Shown here piece by piece: positions 27,259 to 32,255 of a stretch of 32,255 bases of DNA (its first letter is position 1; each line of letters begins with the position of its first letter). The position numbers and the translations under genes were made by a program. Under the pieces are notes generated by a model that worked only from the letters and a program-made list of their open reading frames with translations, had not been told where the DNA came from and searched no databases. The stretch is from Nocardioides sp. (GTDB lineage: Bacteria > Actinomycetota > Actinomycetes > Propionibacteriales > Nocardioidaceae), in the NCBI GenBank assembly GCA_025965275.1, contig JAOPXG010000110.1, positions 1-32,255 on the forward strand. The letters run 5' to 3'.

Positions 27259-27425
27259 TAGTGGTCACCACCGGAAATTCGTCGGGTGTCCCGCACCCCG
27301 GGCACGCACCTCGCGGCGTTGCCGCCCCTCGCGGGACGACCAAGTACGGCTTCGCGACGGCGCCTTGCGATGCACGCACCCGAAGCACGGGCCACCGCCG
27401 ATGAACTTCCAGTGGCAACCACTAG
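27258..27425 (-). repeat. Long palindromic element (MITE-like) filling the glcD-glcE junction
   Basis: CTAG lies at both ends (27258-27261 and 27422-27425) around a 160-base core. The two arms, about 58 bases each, match as inverted repeats with few true mismatches; on the minus strand they fold into one long hairpin with about 13 G-U pairs, a 2-base bulge and four mismatches. The central part (about 27310-27370) can make smaller stems such as GTCCCGC/GCGGGAC. It encodes no transposase and is too short for one. The ends suggest a MITE of the IS630/Tc1 type that duplicates TA within CTAG, or a dispersed structured repeat. It begins inside the glcD stop codon and ends at the first base of the glcE start. 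Confidence 0.85.
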
Positions 27426-28891
27426 AACACCTCCGCCAGTCCGGCTTCCTGGAGCGGGTGGGCACCCTTGTGCCGGCCCGGCACCTCGCCGCAGAGGCGC
27501 GGCGTCGGGAAGACCTTGCCGGGGTTGGAGATGCCGTCGGGGTCGAACGCGCAGCGCACCAGCTGCATGGTGTCGAGGTCGGCCTCGTCGTACATCCGCG
27601 GCATGTAGCGCGCCTTGTCCATGCCGACGCCGTGCTCGCCGGTGATCGACCCGCCGTGCTCGATGCAGAGGTCGAGGATCGCGCCGCTGACCTCCTCGGC
27701 CGCCTCGGCCTCGCCGTCCTTCGACTCGTCGAAGAGCACCAGCGGGTGGAGGTTGCCGTCACCGGCGTGGAAGACGTTGGCGACCCGGACGCCGGACGTG
27801 CCGGACAGCTCGGCGATGGCCTTGAGCACCTCGGGCAGCGCGGTCCGCGGGATCACGCCGTCCTGGACGATGTAGTCGGGGCTGATCCGGCCGACGGCGG
27901 CGAACGCCGACTTGCGGCCCTTCCAGATCAGCGCCCGATCGGCCGGGTCGGTCGCGAGCCGCTGCTCGAAGGCGCCGTTGTCGTTGCAGAGCCGTTCGAC
28001 CTCGTCGTACTCCGCGGCCACCTCGACCGCCGCGCCGTCGAGCTCGATGACCAGGACGGCGCCGGCGCCGTCCGGGTAGTTGCAGTGCACGGCTGCCTCG
28101 GCGGCCTCGATCGCGAGGGCGTCCATCATCTCGATGGCCGCGGGCACGATGCCGGCCGCGATGATCGCGGAGACCGCGGCGCCGGCCTGGTCGGTCGACG
28201 CGAAGCCGACCAGGATCGTGCGCACCTCCTCGGGCAGGCGGACCAGCCGCACGGTCGCCGACGTGACGATGCCGAGGGTGCCCTCGGAGCCGACCACCGC
28301 GCCGAGCAGGTCGTAGCCCGGGGTGTCCGGCGCGATCCCGCCGAGCTGGACGACGTCGCCCTGCGGGGAGACGAACTCGGCGCCGAGCACGTGGTTGGTG
28401 GTGAAGCCGTACTTCAGGCAGTGCGCACCGCCGGAGTTCTCGGCGACGTTGCCGCCGATCGAGCAGATCTGCTGGCTCGAGGGGTCGGGCGCGTAGTAGT
28501 AGCCGTGCGGCGTCGCGGCCCGGGTGACGTCGAGGTTGATGACGCCGGGCTCGACGACGGCGCGCTGGTCGTCGGGGCGTACGGCGGTGATCGTGCGCAT
28601 CTTCGACGTCACGACGAGGACACCCTCGGCGTGCGGCAGCGCGCCGCCGGACAGGCCGGTGCCCGAGCCGCGGGCGACGAACGGGACGCCGTGCTCGGCG
28701 CAGGCCCCGACCACGCCCGCCAGCTGGGCGGCGTCCTCCGGGATGACCACGAGCGCGGGCACGACCCGGTAGTGGGACAGCCCGTCGCACTCGTAGGTGC
28801 GCAGCCGGGCGACGTCGGTGATCACGCCCTCGGGCGGGATCAGCTCCCGGGCCCGCTGGGTGACCGCGTCGACGCCTGGCATCCCCGGCAT
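27422..28891 (-). CDS. glcD: Glycolate oxidase FAD-linked subunit GlcD
   Basis: GlcD oxidises glycolate (or D-lactate) to glyoxylate with FAD. The 489-residue protein has the PCMH FAD domain (VVIPEDAAQLAGVVGACAEHGVPFVARGSGTGLSGGALP and SIGGNVAENSGGAHCLKYGFTTNHVLG, VVGSEGTLGIVTSATVRL) and the C-terminal FAD-linked oxidase domain with VANVFHAGDGNLHPLVLFD and IEHGGSITGEHGVGMDKARYM. GEHG and FHAGDGNLHP hold the substrate-site histidines. The ATG at 28891 overlaps the upstream stop as TGATG; an ATG three codons later is possible. The stop TAG lies inside the end of the palindromic element. Confidence 0.96.
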   Translation of the reverse strand: MPGMPGVDAVTQRARELIPPEGVITDVARLRTYECDGLSHYRVVPALVVIPEDAAQLAGVVGACAEHGVPFVARGSGTGLSGGALPHAEGVLVVTSKMRTITAVRPDDQRAVVEPGVINLDVTRAATPHGYYYAPDPSSQQICSIGGNVAENSGGAHCLKYGFTTNHVLGAEFVSPQGDVVQLGGIAPDTPGYDLLGAVVGSEGTLGIVTSATVRLVRLPEEVRTILVGFASTDQAGAAVSAIIAAGIVPAAIEMMDALAIEAAEAAVHCNYPDGAGAVLVIELDGAAVEVAAEYDEVERLCNDNGAFEQRLATDPADRALIWKGRKSAFAAVGRISPDYIVQDGVIPRTALPEVLKAIAELSGTSGVRVANVFHAGDGNLHPLVLFDESKDGEAEAAEEVSGAILDLCIEHGGSITGEHGVGMDKARYMPRMYDEADLDTMQLVRCAFDPDGISNPGKVFPTPRLCGEVPGRHKGAHPLQEAGLAEVF

Positions 28892-29313
28892 CAGCCGGTC
28901 TCGGCGGTCAGGCCGGCGCTCTCGATACCCGCCACGGCGGCGGCCTCGTCGTTGTCGGACGTGTCACCGGTGACGCCGACCGCTCCGACCAGGGCGCCGT
29001 CGGCATCACGCACCAGCACCCCGCCCGGGACCGGCACCAGCGCGCCGCCCACCGCCGAGGTGACCGCGGCGATGAAGTACGGCTGCTGCTCGGCGCGGCC
29101 CATGATCGCGCGGGACCCCATCCCGAGGGACAGCGCGCCGTGGGCCTTGCCGAACCCGATCTCGAAGCGCTTCATCGAGGAGCCGTCCTCCCGCTCGACG
29201 GCCACCACGTGGCCGCCCGCGTCGAGGACGACCACGGTCAGCGGCTTGAAGCCCGCCGAGCTGCCGTGGGCGCGGGCTCCCGCCACGATGGTGCGGGCGG
29301 TGTCCAGGTCCAT
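28891..29313 (-). CDS. GlcG/HbpS-family heme-binding-domain protein
   Basis: A 140-residue DUF336 protein. Family features are the LTVVVLDAGGHVVAVEREDGSSMKRFEIGFGKAHGALSLGMGSR block and VPVPGGVLVRDADGALVGAVGVTGDTSDNDEAAAVAGI. In E. coli glcG is part of the glc operon with an unclear role; HbpS in Streptomyces binds heme and senses iron or redox stress. It has no signal peptide. Its place between malate synthase and glcD, with 1-base overlaps (TGATG) on both sides, ties it to glycolate use. AGAAGGAGA precedes the ATG. Confidence 0.9.
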   Translation of the reverse strand: MDLDTARTIVAGARAHGSSAGFKPLTVVVLDAGGHVVAVEREDGSSMKRFEIGFGKAHGALSLGMGSRAIMGRAEQQPYFIAAVTSAVGGALVPVPGGVLVRDADGALVGAVGVTGDTSDNDEAAAVAGIESAGLTAETG

Positions 29314-31502
29314 CAGGAGCTCTCCTTCTTGTGGGCACGGCGGCGGTGCAGGATCGGTTCGGTGTAGCCGCTGGGCTGCTCGAGCCCCTCGAACACCAGC
29401 GCACGCGCGGCCTCGAACGCGTCGCCGTCGTAGCCCGGAGCCATCGGGACGTACGACGGGTCGCCGGCGTTCTGCTCGTCGACGACCTTGGCCATCCGGC
29501 GCAGCGTCTCCTCGACCTGGTCGCGGGTGACGACGCCGTGGTGCAGCCAGTTGGCGACGTGCTGCGAGGAGATCCGGCAGGTGGCCCGGTCCTCCATCAG
29601 CGCCTCACCGGTGATGTCGGGGACCTTGGAGCACCCGACGCCGGCGTCGACCCAGCGGACGACGTAGCCCAGCAGGCTCTGGAGGTTGTTGTCGATCTCG
29701 TGCTGGCGGTCGTCGTCGGACCACGAGCCGGGGTCGCCGAGCGGGATCTCGAGCAGCTCGCCGCGGTCGCGTCGCCGACCGCCCGCGGCGAGCTCCTCCT
29801 GGCGGGCGCGCACGTCGACCTGGTGGTAGTGCAGTGCGTGCACGGTGGCCGCGGTCGGCGACGGCACCCAGGCACAGCTGGCGCCGGCCTCCGGGTGGGC
29901 GACCTTCGCGTCGTACATCGCGGCGAGGCTGTCGGGCGCGGCCCACATGCCCTTGCCGATCTGGGCGCGGCCGAGCAGGCCGCACTCGAGGCCGATGTCG
30001 ACGTTGAGGTCCTCGTAGGCCTGGATCCAGGTCTCGCCCTTCATGTCGTTCTTGCGGACCATCGGGCCCGCCTGCATGGAGGTGTGGATCTCGTCGCCGG
30101 TGCGGTCGAGGAAGCCGGTGTTGATGAAGGCGACCCGCTCGCTGGCCTCGGCGATGCAGGCCTTGAGGTTGAGCGACGTACGCCGCTCCTCGTCCATGAT
30201 GCCGACCTTGATCGTCAGCCGTGGCAGGCCGAGCATCTCCTCGACCCGACCGAAGAGCTCGACGGCGAAGGCGACCTCGTCGGGCCCGTGCATCTTCGGC
30301 TTCACGACGTACATCGACCCGGTCCGGGAGTTGCTCAGCTCGGAGCCGCCGCGCAGGTCGCGCAGGCTGCCGAGGGCGGTCATGACCGCGTCGAGGATGC
30401 CCTCTGGGACCTCGTTGCCGTCGCGGTCGAGCACCGCGTCGCTGGTCATCAGGTGGCCGACCTGGCGGATGAACAGCAGCGAGCGGCCGGGCAGCGTGAC
30501 CTCGCCACCGGAGGTCGTCGCGTAGGTGCGGTCGGGGTTCATCGCCCGCGTGAAGGTCTCGCCGTTCTTGGTGACCTCCTCCGCGAGGGTGCCCGACATC
30601 AGCCGCATCCAGTTGCGGTAGCCGAGCACCTTGTCGTCGGCGTCGACGGCCGCAACGGAGTCCTCGAGGTCCATGATCGTGGAGACCGCCGACTCGAGCA
30701 GCAGGTCCTTGACCCCGGCGGCGTCGGTGCTGCCGACCGGGTCGTCGTGGTCGACCTGGATCTCGACGTGGAGACCGTGGTGGACCAGGAGCACGGCCTC
30801 GGGCGCATCGGCCGCGCCGCGGAAGCCGACCAGCTGCGCCGTGTCGGCCAGCCGCACGACGTCGTCCTTGACGGTCACGGCCAGGCCTTCGTCGTCCAGG
30901 GCGTACGACGTGGCGTCGGCGTGCGAGCCGGAGGCCAGCGGGAAGTGCGCGTCGAGGAAGGCGCGGCCCCGGGCGATCACCTCGGCGCCGCGGACCTCGT
31001 TGTAGGTGTCGCCGGGTGCGAGGTCGCCGTCCTGCGGGACGACGTCGGAGCCGTAGAGGGCGTCGTACAACGAGCCCCACCGGGCGTTCACGGCGTTGGT
31101 GGCGAACCGGGCGTTGAGCAGCGGCACCACCAGCTGGGGGCCGGCGATCCGGGCCACCTCGTCGTCGACGTCGGAGGTCGTCACCGCGACGCCGGACGGC
31201 TCGTCGCGCAGGTAGTCGATCTCGCGCAGGAACCCGGCGTACGCCGCGGGGTCGGGCCGGCCGGGGTTCGCGCGGTGGAAGTCGTCGATCTGCGCCTGGA
31301 GCTCGTCGCGGCGGGCGAGGAGCTCACGGTTGCGCGGGGCCAGCTCGTGGACGAGGGAGTCGGTGGCCGCCCAGAACGCGTCCGGGTCGACGCCGGATCC
31401 GGGGAGCGCCTCCTCGGTGACGAAGCGATGCAGCACCTCTGCCACGGCGAGATCGCCGACCTGTACCCGAGTCACCACGTCAGCCTCCGTCATATTCCAC
31501 AT
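29313..31502 (-). CDS. glcB: Malate synthase G
   Basis: Malate synthase G condenses glyoxylate with acetyl-CoA to malate. At 729 residues it has the length of the G isoform (about 720-730) rather than the A isoform (about 530). Signatures are [111 protein letters not shown] and [22 protein letters not shown]. It is the first gene of the operon and consumes the glyoxylate made by GlcDEF. The ATG at 31502 is followed by a second in-frame ATG at 31493; neither has a clear ribosome site. Confidence 0.96.
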   Translation of the reverse strand: MWNMTEADVVTRVQVGDLAVAEVLHRFVTEEALPGSGVDPDAFWAATDSLVHELAPRNRELLARRDELQAQIDDFHRANPGRPDPAAYAGFLREIDYLRDEPSGVAVTTSDVDDEVARIAGPQLVVPLLNARFATNAVNARWGSLYDALYGSDVVPQDGDLAPGDTYNEVRGAEVIARGRAFLDAHFPLASGSHADATSYALDDEGLAVTVKDDVVRLADTAQLVGFRGAADAPEAVLLVHHGLHVEIQVDHDDPVGSTDAAGVKDLLLESAVSTIMDLEDSVAAVDADDKVLGYRNWMRLMSGTLAEEVTKNGETFTRAMNPDRTYATTSGGEVTLPGRSLLFIRQVGHLMTSDAVLDRDGNEVPEGILDAVMTALGSLRDLRGGSELSNSRTGSMYVVKPKMHGPDEVAFAVELFGRVEEMLGLPRLTIKVGIMDEERRTSLNLKACIAEASERVAFINTGFLDRTGDEIHTSMQAGPMVRKNDMKGETWIQAYEDLNVDIGLECGLLGRAQIGKGMWAAPDSLAAMYDAKVAHPEAGASCAWVPSPTAATVHALHYHQVDVRARQEELAAGGRRRDRGELLEIPLGDPGSWSDDDRQHEIDNNLQSLLGYVVRWVDAGVGCSKVPDITGEALMEDRATCRISSQHVANWLHHGVVTRDQVEETLRRMAKVVDEQNAGDPSYVPMAPGYDGDAFEAARALVFEGLEQPSGYTEPILHRRRAHKKESS

Positions 31503-31530
31503 CGTGGGGGTTTTCTTCTACTTACTGGAA
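31495..31530. promoter_or_regulatory. Possible regulatory dyad at the glcB start
   Basis: TTCCA (31495-31499) and TGGAA (31526-31530) form an inverted repeat 26 bases apart around the glcB ATG. IclR-type regulators often bind TGGAA/TTCCA half-sites, but usually much closer together, so this is weak. Confidence 0.18.
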
Positions 31531-31632
31531 CCCTAGGCACGGACGCCCCACGATGGCAACGATCCGGGGTGACCGGCGTCACTCACCGTCCCACGCACCG
31601 CGCACTGACGCACCACCCGTTCGGACACGGGT

Positions 31633-31638
31633 TAGCCT
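31633..31638 (+). promoter_or_regulatory. -10 box of leaderless promoter for the DUF385 gene
   Basis: TAGCCT ends 6 bases before the ATG at 31645 and no ribosome site is present. The divergent region 31503-31644 is otherwise without clear boxes. Confidence 0.45.
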
Positions 31639-31644
31639 CCGGCC

Positions 31645-32130
31645 ATGGGTCTCTTGACGCCGCTGGCGATCCGCATCGGAGCGATCCCGTGGATGCCCAG
31701 GCTGCTGCCTCAGATCGTGGCCTGCGACCGCTTCCTCCGGCAGGTCACCCGCGGTCGGTTCACGATCCTCGACATCGCCGGGCTGCCCAACCTCAGCCTC
31801 ACCGTGATCGGGCGCAAGAGCGGCATCCCGCGCACGACCCCGCTCCTCTGCGTGCCCCACCAGGGCGACTGGCTGATCGCCGGGTCCTACTTCGGCGGGC
31901 CGGACATGCCGCTGTGGGTCGGCAACCTCCGCGCCGCGGGCGAGGCCACGATCGGCACCAAGCGCGAGCAGATCCCCGTCGCGGCGCGGGAGATCGAGGG
32001 CGACGAGCGGGCCCGGATGTGGCAGGTCATGCTGCGCACCTGGCCGAACTTCGCGAAGTACGAGGAGCGCACCGACCGCGTGATCCCGGTCTTCCTGCTC
32101 ACCCCCACCTCCCCGTCCGCTCGCCCCTAG
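31645..32130 (+). CDS. DUF385 / nitroreductase-family deazaflavin-dependent protein
   Basis: A 161-residue split-barrel flavin-binding protein of the F420-dependent nitroreductase (Ddn/DUF385) family: LSLTVIGRKSGIPRTTPLLCVPHQGDWLIAGSYFGGPDMPLWVGNLRAAGEATIGTKREQIPVAAREIEGDER contains the usual GRKSG and PLWVGNLRA elements. Members reduce quinones or other compounds with F420H2 or bind other flavins; the substrate here is unknown. The N-terminal helix around IRIGAIPWMPRLLPQIV could touch the membrane, as in Ddn. The start is supported by the leaderless -10 box. The stop overlaps that of the convergent partial gene. Confidence 0.88.
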   Translation: MGLLTPLAIRIGAIPWMPRLLPQIVACDRFLRQVTRGRFTILDIAGLPNLSLTVIGRKSGIPRTTPLLCVPHQGDWLIAGSYFGGPDMPLWVGNLRAAGEATIGTKREQIPVAAREIEGDERARMWQVMLRTWPNFAKYEERTDRVIPVFLLTPTSPSARP

Positions 32131-32255
32131 CCGATCTCGTTGGAGTCCGACAGGCCGCTGTCGTCGGGTCCGAGATGGAGCCGCCACACCACCCGGCACC
32201 GCCCCGCCACGCGGCAGACCGATGCCGCGACGAAGGAGTGCCGCCACGTGCCCGA
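32127..32255 (-). CDS. C-terminal end of an unidentified protein (cut by window edge)
   Basis: On the minus strand a frame open from the right edge encodes 42 residues, beginning GTWRHSFVAASVCRVAGRC and ending DDSGLSDSNEIG with TAG at 32127-32129. Nearly every codon ends in G or C, as in real genes here, so it is probably the 3' end of a gene. The stop shares bases with that of the convergent DUF385 gene. The family is not recognisable from this fragment. Confidence 0.55.
   Translation of the reverse strand, partial: SGTWRHSFVAASVCRVAGRCRVVWRLHLGPDDSGLSDSNEIG

Noticed and set aside
27258-27425. The hairpin as an intrinsic transcription terminator after glcD
   Set aside because: It has no T-run on the minus strand, is far longer than a terminator, and glcE and glcF must still be transcribed. 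Partial attenuation cannot be excluded.
27071-27762. Open frames running through the palindromic element, such as one giving MPLEVHRRWPVLRVRAS
   Set aside because: They depend on the repeat having few stop codons; they have no start signal, family resemblance or fit with the glc genes, so the element is treated as non-coding.
31579-32247. A 222-codon minus-strand open frame opposite the DUF385 gene
   Set aside because: The plus strand has the recognisable DUF385 protein; only the separate minus-strand frame ending at 32127 looks coding.

Overview
The window is a chromosomal segment of a very GC-rich actinobacterium. G/C-ending codons, GTG/TTG starts, and the gene set (Rv3722c-like aminotransferase, DUF4190 protein, HadA/HadB next to murB, deazaflavin-type DUF385 protein) point to Nocardioides or a close relative. 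That placement is inference from gene content. There are no phage genes, transposase genes or CRISPR arrays. The accessory DNA is three small palindromic repeats.

Layout. 1-1732: end of an aspartate-type aminotransferase, an adenosine deaminase-like enzyme and a small DUF4190 membrane protein, overlapping head to tail. 1736-3544 (minus): hadA-hadB-murB, a dehydratase pair and a cell-wall gene, divergent from a lipoprotein gene (3583-4584). 4592-5062 (minus): tRNA-Thr, tRNA-Met and rpmG, ending in a strong hairpin. 5093-8963: an acyl-CoA thioesterase-like protein facing an amidase, a DoxX protein and a ROK regulator. 9051-13040: zwf-edd-eda, a complete Entner-Doudoroff operon running from glucose-6-phosphate to pyruvate and glyceraldehyde-3-phosphate, divergent from the ROK regulator. 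13046-15484: an epoxide-hydrolase-like protein, 3-methyladenine glycosylase and a pirin. 15530-18850: a YdeP-type molybdopterin oxidoreductase and a proline-rich membrane protein. 18862-22232: tyrosine/homogentisate catabolism, with hmgA divergent from a conserved unknown gene plus fahA. 22308-31502 (minus): a glycolate/glyoxylate operon, glcB-glcG-glcD-glcE-glcF-permease-iclR. 31645 to the end: a DUF385 protein and the 3' end of an unknown minus-strand gene. No gene-free stretch exceeds 300 bases.

The most interesting structure is a 160-bp palindromic element (27262-27421) flanked by CTAG, sitting exactly between the stop codon of glcD and the start codon of glcE. Its mismatches are almost all of a kind that become G-U pairs only in the minus-strand RNA, the strand that carries the operon message. 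A second, shorter repeat type occurs twice: between pirin and tag, and inside the hmgA reading frame, where it appears to add about 14 codons without breaking the frame.

Seven genes lack a Shine-Dalgarno sequence and instead have a TANNNT box ending 6-7 bases before the start codon. This suggests leaderless transcripts and was used to settle several start codons.
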